A stretch of 64,000 nt of DNA, taken from assembly GCA_937928405.1 (NCBI GenBank), contig CALFWZ010000014.1, forward strand, positions 34,140 through 98,139, read 5' to 3'. A program made the position numbers and the translations under genes. The notes under the pieces are model-generated. The model was not told where the DNA came from. It searched no databases and worked only from the letters and a program-made list of their open reading frames with translations. This document shows positions 32,946 through 42,373 of the stretch, one piece after another. Positions within the stretch are counted from its first letter, which is position 1. Each line of letters opens with the position of its first letter. The stretch is from an uncultured Saprospiraceae bacterium. Its GTDB lineage: Bacteria; Bacteroidota; Bacteroidia; Chitinophagales; Saprospiraceae.

Positions 32946-35429
32946 TTGAAAATAATAATTAAAATCATTGTGCTTTTTCATTTTTCTTTTCTTGCCTGTG
33001 CACTTACAGCGCAGGAAGAGGTGTTTGATGCTGCAGGAAATACGATGGTTTTTGAGCTATTGGATTTATCTCGTAAAATGGAAAATCCAGACTCAGTACG
33101 GTTAATTTTAAAAAATGCTTATAATATCGCCAACTCCGTTAATAATAGCTGGGCGATTCAGCGTACACTCGCTGAGCTGTCTTACTTTGAAAAACGAGCA
33201 GGCAATTTACCTTCTGCCTTACGATACGCGCTACAGGTAATCCGGGAAGGTGAAAAGGATGATCAGGATAGTCAAATGATGCACTATGAGATGCTGATTC
33301 AAATGGGAGATATCTATCAATTAGAAAATCTCAACGAACAGGCAAAGACGTATTACCAGCAGGCTATACAAATAATTGGCGATGACTTTCAACTCTCAGA
33401 AGGCGCTTCCCTCTACGAAAAAATTGGAAAAAATTATTTTCTAACCGGACAACCAGATAGTGCAATGGTTTATTTTGGGGAATTGGAAAATTTATATTTG
33501 AATAGTCAAGAGGATAAAAAACGAGTAGCGCTTTATCAACAAATTGTCACGCTTTTTAAAGATGCTAATTTATTAACCGAGGCACTTGCATATAATGAAA
33601 AGATAAAAAGTATTATCGAAAAGGATAAGGACCCTGCTCTAATGGCCACGATTGTTAACAATATAGGTTATATCAACAGTACGCTCGGAAATCACGAAAA
33701 AGCATTGACGTTTTTTAAACAAACCAGAGAACTTTGTAAGGAAGAAGCCTATGTAGACCAAGTCGCATTATTGACAAATATTGGAATTACTTATCATAAT
33801 CTAAAACGCTCTAATAGTGCGATTGACTATCTGCGTCAAGCAGAAAAATTACTGCGAAAAAATGGAGATCCTAAAAAGGAAAAGGCTAGTCTAGTCTATA
33901 CCTTGGCGGTCATCTATCTTAATGGAAATGATATTTATAATGCTAAATTATCAATTGATGAAGCAGAAAAAATTGCTACACAAGATAACAACCAACTTCT
34001 ATTAACTGATATCTATGCCACGGCCGGAAATATTGATGAAAAACTATATCAATATGAGTCTGCGCTGGATTATTATCAGCGTCATCTTTTACTTCGAGAT
34101 TCCTTTTTACTCGAAGAACGTAAACGTCAACAGGATCTACTGCAGCAACAGTTTTTGCTCAATCGTTCAGAAAAAGAAACGCGGCTACTGATGGTCCAAC
34201 AGGATATTCAGAAGCTGATGATTAGTCAACTCAACCTTGAAAAAGATAAGATTTCTTTGGAATCTGAAAAATTACAACTCGAAAATAAAACCAAAGAAAG
34301 TGAGCTGATTCGCCTCCAACAAGAACGGGCGATTCAAGAAGGAGAAATAAAAAATAAAGCGCTGGAGGCTGAACGTACCGAACAAACTTTACGATTGACT
34401 GCTCAAAGACTAGAGACGGAGCAAAAAGAACGCGCACTCGGAGAACTACGCCAGAAGGAAGAGCTAGAAAGACTTAAACAACAAAATCTTTATAGAGAAA
34501 ATGACATGTTGAAAAAAGATAAGGACCTGTTGACTAAAGACAAAAATTTATTGACTCAACAACAAGAACTAGATCGTTTGAATCTTGAAAAAAGACAAGG
34601 AGAATTAGAAACGATTTACGTCTTATCGGGGATCGGCCTCTTAATTCTGCTGATGATTCTTGCGGGGCTTTTTTATTTTCGTGGTGCGAATCTAAAATTG
34701 GCGGAGCAAAACGAACAAATTGAAAATCAAAAAATTGAGATTGAACATAGTCATCAACAGGTGGAAGAAGAACGACAAAAAGCAGAAGAAATTTTGCTTA
34801 ATATTCTGCCTGCAGAAACCGCTCGGGAACTCAAAGAAACCGGCGTAGCGACCCCTCGAACTTATGAAATGGTGTCTGTCCTTTTTTCTGATTTTAGCGA
34901 ATTTACTTCCGCCGCAGAAGAGATGGAACCGGATGAATTAATCGAAGAGCTTAATATTTGTTTTATGAAATTTGACGAAATCATGGAACAAAATAATATG
35001 GAAAAAATAAAAACTATAGGGGACTCTTACATGTGCGCAGGAGGTGTTCCCGCCGCCAATAAAACCAATCCAATTGATGCGATCAATGCTGCCAAAGCCA
35101 TGCAAGCCTATATTCGGGCACGGCGTAGTGCGAGAGAAAAAGAAGGTAGAAAGTATTGGGGAATGCGTATCGGTATTCACACGGGAGAAGTTATTGCTGG
35201 AGTGGTTGGTAAGAAAAAATTTGCTTACGATATTTGGGGGGATACTGTTAATCTAGCTAGTCGGATGGAGAGTAGTGGAGAAGATGGGAAGATCAATATT
35301 TCGGACGCAACTTATAAATACGTAAAGGACATTTATAAATGCCAGTATCGAGGAGGCATTGTGGCCAAAAATAAAGGGTCTGTTGAAATGTATTTTGTGG
35401 AAGGAAAATTAAAAAACCGCTCCGCGTGA
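32946..35429 (+). CDS. TPR-coiled-coil membrane adenylate cyclase (class III)
   Basis: An 827-residue protein. An exported N-terminus (IIIKIIVLFHFSFLACALTAQ), TPR repeats (about 50-390, for example YNEKIKSIIEKDKDPALMAT) and a very long coiled coil (about 395-555) come first. One membrane helix (GIGLLILLMILAGLFYF) and a cytoplasmic cyclase domain (about 645-815) follow. Key residues: metal Asp in FSDFSEFT, adenine-selecting Lys in MEKIKTIGDSYM, Asp in YDIWGDTVN, and catalytic Asn/Arg in NLASRM, all favouring ATP over GTP. The start is a TTG 9 bp after the receptor stop; no ATG would keep the signal peptide. The end overlaps the convergent DUF885 gene by 21 bp. Confidence 0.88.
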   Translation: MKIIIKIIVLFHFSFLACALTAQEEVFDAAGNTMVFELLDLSRKMENPDSVRLILKNAYNIANSVNNSWAIQRTLAELSYFEKRAGNLPSALRYALQVIREGEKDDQDSQMMHYEMLIQMGDIYQLENLNEQAKTYYQQAIQIIGDDFQLSEGASLYEKIGKNYFLTGQPDSAMVYFGELENLYLNSQEDKKRVALYQQIVTLFKDANLLTEALAYNEKIKSIIEKDKDPALMATIVNNIGYINSTLGNHEKALTFFKQTRELCKEEAYVDQVALLTNIGITYHNLKRSNSAIDYLRQAEKLLRKNGDPKKEKASLVYTLAVIYLNGNDIYNAKLSIDEAEKIATQDNNQLLLTDIYATAGNIDEKLYQYESALDYYQRHLLLRDSFLLEERKRQQDLLQQQFLLNRSEKETRLLMVQQDIQKLMISQLNLEKDKISLESEKLQLENKTKESELIRLQQERAIQEGEIKNKALEAERTEQTLRLTAQRLETEQKERALGELRQKEELERLKQQNLYRENDMLKKDKDLLTKDKNLLTQQQELDRLNLEKRQGELETIYVLSGIGLLILLMILAGLFYFRGANLKLAEQNEQIENQKIEIEHSHQQVEEERQKAEEILLNILPAETARELKETGVATPRTYEMVSVLFSDFSEFTSAAEEMEPDELIEELNICFMKFDEIMEQNNMEKIKTIGDSYMCAGGVPAANKTNPIDAINAAKAMQAYIRARRSAREKEGRKYWGMRIGIHTGEVIAGVVGKKKFAYDIWGDTVNLASRMESSGEDGKINISDATYKYVKDIYKCQYRGGIVAKNKGSVEMYFVEGKLKNRSA

Positions 35430-36692
35430 TAAAATCTCCTGATGAAAATCTTTCAGATCAAAACCACCTTTTAATTTCGCAGCTCTACGTTTTTCTAATA
35501 TCCTAGCTGCTCCATATTTGTAGGTAATCACTTGTACTGGCCAACGTCGCATCCGGTTGATCTCCCGCATGGCGATATCCTCTTGATTGTTAATATTTGT
35601 TTTCCAAAATGCGAGTGCTTTTTCATCGCTCCAGCCTTGGTAATTCAGCCCCACATCCAAAACTACCCGTACTGATCGTACCAGATTCCATTCGTGTTTG
35701 CCCATCAAGTCGTACAAAGTACGGTAGAGACCCATCTCTTCTCCTAACTCTTCTACGTAGGCGGCCCATCCTTCTCGGTAGACGCTTTGTGGCAGGTATT
35801 GAAAGAATACAGGAACCGAATCTTCATATAATTTCTGAATCTGTATTTGGTAATGGTGACCGGGTATGGCTTCGTGTAAATAAAGTAAATCTACTAGCCT
35901 TTTATTGAAAGGCTCTTCAGAAATATTATAATAAAAAGTTGTTGTTGCAGAACGGTAATAAGCTGGCACTTGACTTAATTCTGGATTGTCTCCGCGGGCA
36001 ATATTGGGTGAACTAACCTCCGTGTTTTTGAAACAGACGCTTAGGTTTTTTTTCACAATCTCTTGGCGAGCTTCGAATAGTCGTTGTATTTTTCGTTTAC
36101 TTTTTTCTTTAAATAAGGGCTCGTTCAAATGTTCATAAAAAGCTAGTGTATCTTGTCTAAAACCTAAGTCTCGTTGTAGTTTTTGAATATCTCGTTGGAC
36201 AGATTGAATTTCTTTCATTCCGAATTCGATCATCCCTTCCGGATCTACATCGGCCATCAACCAGCGTTTGAGAAAGTAACGGTACCAAGCTTTTCCGTTG
36301 GGCACGAAATAGATTCCTTCTTCACTAATCGGACGATTTTTATAAGTGGTTTGATGAGCTCGTTCGAGTTGTATCCGTTCGAGTTGTAATGAAATTTCAA
36401 AAGCCAGTAGCTCGTAATCTCGCAGTAAATCCTTAGGTAAATTTGTTGCGTCAATCTTTGCTAGCTCTTTTTGATATGATTGAAAAAAAGCTTCCTGTCG
36501 GTCAAGCGTATCAGGCAGTGCCATTCCTTTTAAATTATTTTGATAGGAAATACCTAAAGCCGGAATGGCGAGTGTATCGTAGCCCGCGGCATAATTGGTC
36601 ATCAAATTTTTAGTCGCTTCCACGGCTCGATTATCTGTAGATTGGCATCCATAGAAGACTAATAAAAATAGAACAATTTTATAATAGCGCAT
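35409..36692 (-). CDS. DUF885-family metallopeptidase-like lipoprotein
   Basis: A 427-residue lipoprotein: the signal ends LVFYGC (Cys16). The mature part is a helical DUF885 protein with the zinc-type motif LHEAIPGHHYQIQ (HExxxGHxxQ, about 273-282) and the distal EGWAAYVEELGEEMG (about 312) supplying a further ligand. Related proteins are thought to be periplasmic carboxypeptidases or dipeptidases. The length is shorter than many DUF885 proteins (about 580), but the core is complete. The neighbour at 36775-38163 is also a peptidase on the same strand. Confidence 0.85.
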   Translation of the reverse strand: MRYYKIVLFLLVFYGCQSTDNRAVEATKNLMTNYAAGYDTLAIPALGISYQNNLKGMALPDTLDRQEAFFQSYQKELAKIDATNLPKDLLRDYELLAFEISLQLERIQLERAHQTTYKNRPISEEGIYFVPNGKAWYRYFLKRWLMADVDPEGMIEFGMKEIQSVQRDIQKLQRDLGFRQDTLAFYEHLNEPLFKEKSKRKIQRLFEARQEIVKKNLSVCFKNTEVSSPNIARGDNPELSQVPAYYRSATTTFYYNISEEPFNKRLVDLLYLHEAIPGHHYQIQIQKLYEDSVPVFFQYLPQSVYREGWAAYVEELGEEMGLYRTLYDLMGKHEWNLVRSVRVVLDVGLNYQGWSDEKALAFWKTNINNQEDIAMREINRMRRWPVQVITYKYGAARILEKRRAAKLKGGFDLKDFHQEILSRGAVF

Positions 36693-36774
36693 TAAAACAT
36701 TTAAATTTATGATTTTTTTTCTTAAAAAATATTTTCAATAAAAAGTTAATTCCCACATCTTAATTCAACAATTC

Positions 36775-38163
36775 TCAAGGCTTCATCACCTGTTCAATTT
36801 CCTTAATTGTTTTTGGAATAGGATCGCCGAGTAACTGGTAACCTTTAGCGGTAATGACTACATTGTCTTCGATCCGGATTCCACCGAAATCGCGATATTC
36901 GTTTACTTTTTTATAATTAATAAATTCCAAAAATTTCTTTTCCTTTTTCCATTGATCCATCAATTCAGGAATAAAATAAATACCTGGTTCTACTGTAATG
37001 GCATAGCCTTTTTTTAATTTTTTTCCCAATCGTAAATAAGCCAAACCAAATTGGTCACTACGAGTCATTGTTTCGTCGTAGCCCACGTTGTCTTCTCCCA
37101 GATCTTCCATATCGTGTACATCTAGTCCAATTAAATGCCCAAGTCCATGAGGGAAAAACAACGCGTGAGCGCCCGCTGCAACTGCCGCATCAGCATCTCC
37201 TTTCATCAACCCTAATTTTTTTAGCCCTTCCACTTTTACCTTGGCAGCGAGTAAGTGCATCGCACGGTAACTAACTCCTGGTTTTAGTGCGTCGAGTACC
37301 GCAAGTTGAGCATCCAATACAATCTGATAAATTCCTTTTTGTTTTTTAGAAAATTTTCGGGAGACTGGAAAAGTTCGCGTAATATCACCTGCGTAGTGTA
37401 GAGGAGATTCGGCGCCCATATCCGCAAGGATCAATTGTCCTTTTTTGAGTTGTTGATCATGATGGTGGTTGTGTAGCGTTTGACCATTGACGGTCAGAAT
37501 TATTCCATAAGCCGGATGACTATTTTTCTTAAGTGCTTCTCCTTGAGCTACGGCTACCAGATCCGATTCGTAAAGTCCAGCTCGGGTCGCACGCATGGCG
37601 GATAGATGCATAGCAGCACTGAGATTAACTGCGTTATGCAATTCTTTAATTTCTTCTGCTCGTTTGATAGATCGTTGCTCCGCCACCGCCGAAACCAAGT
37701 CGGTCGAATAATCCCGTTCTATGGCGCCCATCGGTTTGTTGAGCCATTCATGAATTTTGATTTTATTAGCAGCGCGGTATGGAGGTAGATAATGAACCCG
37801 ACGGTTAATCGGATTAATGGCTTGTAAGTATTTGGTGAGTTGGGCTTTGGTTTTTACTTCGGTAACACCAACTTTTTTGGCAAGAGAACGAATTGTTGGT
37901 TGCGGACCCGTCCAGACGACATCATCTAAGGTAAGTTCGTCACCGTAAATGATGGTTCGGCCTTCTTCCGGATCGATGGTTGCTACGAGTCCAGGTTGAT
38001 CCAATCCAAAATAATATAAAAAAGTACTATCCTGTCTAAAATGATAGGGATTACCTTTGTAATTCATTGGGCTATAAACATTGCCTAAAAATAGCAGGAT
38101 GCCCGTATTCATTTTTTTTGTCAGCGCAGCTCGACGATTGCGGTAAGTCTTAGCAGAAAACAT
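36775..38163 (-). CDS. pepP: Xaa-Pro aminopeptidase (aminopeptidase P, M24B)
   Basis: A 462-residue cytoplasmic peptidase removing N-terminal residues before proline. An N-terminal creatinase-like domain (about 1-170) is followed by the pita-bread domain. The five metal ligands are visible: Asp in LILADMGAE, Asp in AGDITRTFPV, His in FPHGLGHLIGLDVHD, Glu in TVEPGIYF and Glu in GIRIEDNVV. No signal peptide. It lies 82 bp upstream of the DUF885 gene on the same strand and could be co-transcribed with it. Confidence 0.93.
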   Translation of the reverse strand: MFSAKTYRNRRAALTKKMNTGILLFLGNVYSPMNYKGNPYHFRQDSTFLYYFGLDQPGLVATIDPEEGRTIIYGDELTLDDVVWTGPQPTIRSLAKKVGVTEVKTKAQLTKYLQAINPINRRVHYLPPYRAANKIKIHEWLNKPMGAIERDYSTDLVSAVAEQRSIKRAEEIKELHNAVNLSAAMHLSAMRATRAGLYESDLVAVAQGEALKKNSHPAYGIILTVNGQTLHNHHHDQQLKKGQLILADMGAESPLHYAGDITRTFPVSRKFSKKQKGIYQIVLDAQLAVLDALKPGVSYRAMHLLAAKVKVEGLKKLGLMKGDADAAVAAGAHALFFPHGLGHLIGLDVHDMEDLGEDNVGYDETMTRSDQFGLAYLRLGKKLKKGYAITVEPGIYFIPELMDQWKKEKKFLEFINYKKVNEYRDFGGIRIEDNVVITAKGYQLLGDPIPKTIKEIEQVMKP

Positions 38164-38240
38164 AATAGAGGTTTGTTTAGATTCACAACGGTGTGAAAGG
38201 TTCTAACGCCAAGATAAACAAACTTCTTTTATCGGAAGGA

Positions 38241-39161
38241 TTACTGCCTAGGAATTTTTACTTGATAGGTTCTGCCAGAACTATTGGGTAAGCTGCTACC
38301 CAGTAACCATGGATTCAATAATTTAACCATTCGATAAGTAGTGCCGTTTTGGATCGCAAAATCACCGAGATTAGGAATGGTTTTTTTGACGGTGGTCGTA
38401 ACGTAATCAAAAGGAGCATATTTATCCTCCGGACTTACGTAGAAACCATATTGTTCTGGATTAGAGAGAATCTCTTTAATTGATACAATTCTCAAAACGT
38501 ACTTCATCGTTTCCTGGTTGAGATTCATATCGTAATAGTTCTTGGTTCGTTGCGTTGCAATCTCTTTTCTAAGTCGCGTATTCCCCATGTTGTAAGCAGC
38601 AGCGGCTAGTGTCCAAGAACCAAATTCTCTTTTATCTTTTTTTAATTTTTTACAAGCGGCTTCAGTGGCTTTTTCAAGATGGTAACGTTCGTCGATTCCC
38701 GAGTTGATTTCAAGTCCAGCAGCTTTCCCAGTAGCTTTCATGAATTGCCAAATACCTTTAGCACCCGCAGGTGAGGTAGCATTTCGTAGATCACTTTCTG
38801 CCACAGCTAGATACTTCATATCATCAGGGACGCCATGTTTTGCGAGAATAGGCTCAATGACTGGAAAATATCGGTTGGCCTTTTTTATATTTAGAATAGT
38901 ATTCGAATGATAATAAGCATTCCGTAATAATTCCTGATCCAGTCTTTCTCGGACATCAAAATTTTCGTGGGTTGGAAGGACTTCGCCTCCAAAGTCAAAA
39001 GTCTTATTTAAACTGATCGCTCTGATTACTTGTGGTAAATCTGAAGAAGCGGTTGTGACAGTAACTTTGGTGGGTTGTTTATCTCCGTCCGTGTAAGAAA
39101 CAAATAGGGCGAAGGTCAAAAAAGTGGCTATTACGATTGAATATAAAGAAATAGGTTTCAT
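38241..39161 (-). CDS. Lytic murein transglycosylase (MltD-like)
   Basis: A 306-residue exported protein: N-terminal signal/anchor (SIVIATFLTFALFVSYT) and an SLT domain (about 85-235). The catalytic Glu is in AVAESDLRNATSPAGAKGIWQFM, and the lysozyme-fold motifs are LAAAAYNMGN and YVLRIVSIKEIL. A C-terminal LysM-like segment (about 255-306) with GDFAIQNGTTYRMVKLLNPWL completes it. It cleaves peptidoglycan to anhydromuropeptides. Usual MltD proteins carry several LysM repeats; this one has a single degenerate copy. Confidence 0.9.
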   Translation of the reverse strand: MKPISLYSIVIATFLTFALFVSYTDGDKQPTKVTVTTASSDLPQVIRAISLNKTFDFGGEVLPTHENFDVRERLDQELLRNAYYHSNTILNIKKANRYFPVIEPILAKHGVPDDMKYLAVAESDLRNATSPAGAKGIWQFMKATGKAAGLEINSGIDERYHLEKATEAACKKLKKDKREFGSWTLAAAAYNMGNTRLRKEIATQRTKNYYDMNLNQETMKYVLRIVSIKEILSNPEQYGFYVSPEDKYAPFDYVTTTVKKTIPNLGDFAIQNGTTYRMVKLLNPWLLGSSLPNSSGRTYQVKIPRQ

Positions 39162-39300
39162 GGTAGATGGTACTAGTTGGTTAGTTATACTGGTTTTATA
39201 GGTTAATGGGTTCGTATAATTGAGAAATACCGTATTGGTTTCTAATTAGGCTAATGTTTATTGAACGAGTAGAATTACTGAACCAGTATAATCCATTCGC

Positions 39301-39825
39301 TTATTTAAGTTTTCTGGGACGTTTAAAGATAGGAACGGTAGAGCATGGCTCACCATACATGATACTTTGCGCGTAAGGTTGTAGTAGGCGAGTTAATTCC
39401 ACGTAAGCACTGACAGGAACAGGCTTATTACTGCATCCTTTGATGACGATACGCTGACCTTCGTATTGTTCCGCATTAAAATCTGCTAAAGCAGTATTAA
39501 AAGATTGTTGATAAAAAGCCGCGGCATCACCGTTAAAAACGGAGATGGCATGTGGGGCCGCATAAGCAGTTACTAGCATAAAAGCCCAGACGGGTACAAT
39601 GGCATCTGTAGAACAATAAACTAAGAGATGTTTGTCGTTGTATTGCTCCCAATCGTGTGTTTTCAGGGCTGCTCGAAAATCCTTTTCTTTGAGCATCAAC
39701 TCCATGTACAAATAATCCTTTATATCAAAAATTACGACTTCTTTGTTTGGAAAAAAATCTTCCAAATTAATGGTAATGAGCCCACTGGCCGCTACCCGAT
39801 TTACTAAAGGTTTATTATTTTCCAT
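39301..39825 (-). CDS. DUF2480 family protein
   Basis: A 174-residue soluble protein found across Bacteroidota. Recognisable blocks are PLVNRVAASGLITINLEDF, FDIKDYLYMELMLKEKDFR, LLVYCSTDAIVPVWAFML and IVIKGCSNKPVPVSAYVEL, with conserved Cys residues in CSTD, GCSNK and GEPCS that could bind metal. The ATG at 39825 gives MENNKPLVN, the usual start; the longer frame to 39849 is not needed. It follows scpB by 38 bp on the same strand. Function unknown. Confidence 0.85.
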   Translation of the reverse strand: MENNKPLVNRVAASGLITINLEDFFPNKEVVIFDIKDYLYMELMLKEKDFRAALKTHDWEQYNDKHLLVYCSTDAIVPVWAFMLVTAYAAPHAISVFNGDAAAFYQQSFNTALADFNAEQYEGQRIVIKGCSNKPVPVSAYVELTRLLQPYAQSIMYGEPCSTVPIFKRPRKLK

Positions 39826-39863
39826 GTTAACATAATTTAGCGTAAGCATTAGATCTCAAAACG

Positions 39864-40832
39864 CTATTCTTCTTCATTTTTTGCTACCGAAAAAATGGCG
39901 TCAGGAGGTAATGGCGGGACTATTTTTGGCGTCGGTTTTACTTCGTCAAAAATGGCTGCCACTGAAATACAAGTTTCAACAATATCATCCATCAGTGGAT
40001 CAGCGATGGTATCACTAATCGTATCGCTATCTGACATTTCGGTTCCTTGGAGTGCTGGAGCAGGCGGCACGATCTGTGGTGATAAATCCGTTTCGTCAAA
40101 AAGACCAACACCAGTAGAAATTACTGCGACGGCGTTTTCAAGGATCGGATCAAGTTGACCAACGACCAATTCCTCGCCCTTCATATCTAGAACAACAACA
40201 GGAGCTAGGTTAAGGTTGCCAATTTGAATACCCTGATTGCTGGCGTCTACTTCTACGAGCATGGATTCCTCTATAGGCGCTGCTTCACCGACTACGTTAT
40301 CTGGCAAATGGAAGTCCTTTGGTTTGGGTAATTCGTTCAGACTTTCTAGGCCAAAATAGTCCATAAATTTTTCACTAGTACCATAAAGTAGTGGTCTTCC
40401 TGGCCCTTCACTACGTCCATTGATATCGACGAGCTCTTTTTCGAGGAGCTTTTGAACCGCATAGTCACAGCTTACCCCTCTTATTTTTTCAATTTCACTT
40501 TTGGTGACGGGTTGTTTATAAGCGATGATAGAAAGCGTTTCTAAGGCTGCACGGGATAGCTTTTTCTTGGTGGTTTGTCTCAATAATGTACCAATGGTTT
40601 GGTGGTAAGCCCCTTTGGTCATAAACTGGTAGCCACCACTGACAGAGACGACTTCAAAGGAAAAATCGTTTTCTCGGTAACGATCTTTGATTGAATTAAT
40701 AGCCGATTTAATATCTGTATCGGGAAAAGGTGTTTCGAAGGTCTCCTCCAAACATTCTTGAATCTCCTTAAGAGAAAGGGGATTGGGAGAGGTGAAAATA
40801 AGACCTTCAATATGTTGCGCTAAGTACTCCAA
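39864..40832 (-). CDS. scpB: SMC-Scp complex subunit ScpB with long acidic tail
   Basis: The first 190 residues are a standard ScpB double winged helix (HIEGLIFTSPNPLSLKEIQ, LSRAALETLSIIAYKQPVTKSEIEKIRGV, GRPLLYGTSEKFMDYFGL). ScpB binds the kleisin ScpA on SMC in chromosome condensation. A further 130 residues form an acidic, Pro/Ile/Val-rich tail (APIEESMLVEVDAS, PPLPPDAIF) that is absent in short ScpBs and is probably disordered. No scpA is nearby. It is followed by the DUF2480 gene at a spacing that suggests co-transcription. Confidence 0.93.
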   Translation of the reverse strand: MEYLAQHIEGLIFTSPNPLSLKEIQECLEETFETPFPDTDIKSAINSIKDRYRENDFSFEVVSVSGGYQFMTKGAYHQTIGTLLRQTTKKKLSRAALETLSIIAYKQPVTKSEIEKIRGVSCDYAVQKLLEKELVDINGRSEGPGRPLLYGTSEKFMDYFGLESLNELPKPKDFHLPDNVVGEAAPIEESMLVEVDASNQGIQIGNLNLAPVVVLDMKGEELVVGQLDPILENAVAVISTGVGLFDETDLSPQIVPPAPALQGTEMSDSDTISDTIADPLMDDIVETCISVAAIFDEVKPTPKIVPPLPPDAIFSVAKNEEE

Positions 40833-40949
40833 TGCATTACTATTTTAGAAAAAATCTCATAATAATTTAAGGGTACGAAGGTACGCAATATCAAGGGAAA
40901 TAGTTTATGAAGCGTAGGATAAGTTTGAAGTTTTTAAACAACTTTTTTA

Positions 40950-41846
40950 CTAAAAAGAAAGGGTTCCACAATCTTTTTTGATAGTCTCTATCAGGTTTGT
41001 CTCTTGTAAGAGTCGTTCAAAGGTTCGGCGGTTATGTTGGGAATTTTTAGAAGAGGTAGTTTTCTGAAAATAGAGTTGGGCCATACCTGCTAGGCCTTTT
41101 TCTTTATATACTTGGTCGAAAAAGCAGGTGAGGGATACTTTGTCAATATTGGGATTATTTTTAAAAAGTTGATTTAAAACGCGTTCCCGATATCGGTTGA
41201 TTTGAAACGCGGTAGGTTTTTGATAGTCAATTTGATTGAGCGAAGGATTTCCGGGGATATAGGTAACCAAAAATTCGTCACCTTCTTCTAAGGGCATTCC
41301 ATTAGGCAATAATTCTGTTAATTTATTGGAATAGGTAGTTGCTGTTGCGTAGGATTTTCCATTAACTACAAAATAATAACTGGCATAATCTACAGCTTCC
41401 TCTTTAGGAACGAGAATCCGAGCGCTAACTTCTTGGCCAGCCTGTTGTAACTTAGCAGCAATATTTTTTTGATCATGATGACTCGTCCAGCGAGAAATTC
41501 CAAATATGGCAATACTGACAATCAATATTAAGGTGCCGAGAAAGGCGATACTTTGTAGTAAATGTTGTTTTTCGAGCTTTTTTCGAGCCCGATTACGAGG
41601 TGTATCCGCCTGATTATCTATTTCGAAGCTATAATAATATTCATCTCCCTGTTTTTCAATACCAATTTCACAGAGTTGTTCATCAATAAAGATAGAATAA
41701 GAGGCATTATCAAATACCTTAAAATCAATCAATACGACCTTTGAATTACAATGTACCACCAAATGACCACTCTCTGCACCATGTGCGAGACCGACAAAAT
41801 GTTGTTTTCCGTTATCCGCTAAGTAAGTCCAATTGAGTTGATTCAC
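40950..41846 (-). CDS. Single-pass membrane protein of unknown function
   Basis: A 298-residue protein. Residues 1-75 form beta-strands (LTWYLADNG-like start, KVVLIDFKVFDNASYSIFIDEQ). One membrane helix follows at about 98-120 (SIAFLGTLILIVSIAIFGISRW). A soluble domain (about 125-230) has ARILVPKEEAVDYASYYFVVNGKSY and DEFLVTYIPGNPSLNQIDY, reminiscent of DUF3592-type domains. A helical tail ends in KKDCGTLSF. The arrangement suggests a sensor or scaffold at the inner membrane, but no catalytic residue is evident. Single minus-strand gene divergent from the DksA-like gene. Confidence 0.55.
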   Translation of the reverse strand: MNQLNWTYLADNGKQHFVGLAHGAESGHLVVHCNSKVVLIDFKVFDNASYSIFIDEQLCEIGIEKQGDEYYYSFEIDNQADTPRNRARKKLEKQHLLQSIAFLGTLILIVSIAIFGISRWTSHHDQKNIAAKLQQAGQEVSARILVPKEEAVDYASYYFVVNGKSYATATTYSNKLTELLPNGMPLEEGDEFLVTYIPGNPSLNQIDYQKPTAFQINRYRERVLNQLFKNNPNIDKVSLTCFFDQVYKEKGLAGMAQLYFQKTTSSKNSQHNRRTFERLLQETNLIETIKKDCGTLSF

Positions 41847-42037
41847 TGCAATATTTTTATATTTGAATTTTAATCCGTTATATATTCATTACAAATACCA
41901 TACAAAAAATAGAAAAATTAGCTTTTTGCTCCGCTGGGTTCTTTTTTTCTTAACGAAGAAACCCTAAAATGTAACGGAATACCCCCTTTGAATTGTATAA
42001 GATCCGCTTTAAGTAATTTACAAAATAAATTTCAAAG

Positions 42038-42373
42038 ATGACACCTACGGCTAGAAAGGAACTAAAGACAAAAATTACAGAGGCGATTGCTTCTACAGAA
42101 GAGAAAATTAAAAGCTTGGAAGAACTCACAAAACCGATCTCTCCCGAAAATTCGATTGGGCGGGTAAGTCGTATGGATGCGATTAATAATAAAAGTGTGG
42201 CGGAAGTGAGTTTGCGTAGTACACGGCAGAAGCTCGGTAAGCTAAAAGTAGCGCTATCGCGAGTGGATAATGAGGATTTTGGTAATTGTGCTTTTTGTAA
42301 AAATCCAATTCAGCCTGCCCGCCTTATGTATATGCCTGAAAGCAGTCGCTGTGTTCGCTGTGCGGATCGCTAA
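42038..42373 (+). CDS. TraR/DksA-type C4 zinc-finger protein
   Basis: A 111-residue protein: an N-terminal helical hairpin (KITEAIASTEEKIKSLEELTK) and a C-terminal zinc finger CAFCKNPIQPARLMYMPES followed by CVRC, the DksA layout. DksA proteins enter the RNA polymerase secondary channel and modulate initiation with ppGpp. The coiled coil is shorter than in E. coli DksA (151 residues), and the tip lacks a clear DxxDxA, so it may be a TraR-like variant. It stands alone before a long gap. Confidence 0.85.
   Translation: MTPTARKELKTKITEAIASTEEKIKSLEELTKPISPENSIGRVSRMDAINNKSVAEVSLRSTRQKLGKLKVALSRVDNEDFGNCAFCKNPIQPARLMYMPESSRCVRCADR

Noticed and set aside
12232..38200. ACAACGGTGTG shared between 12235-12245 and 38188-38198
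   Set aside because: An 11-bp match without flanking similarity or repeat structure is expected by chance in this length of sequence.
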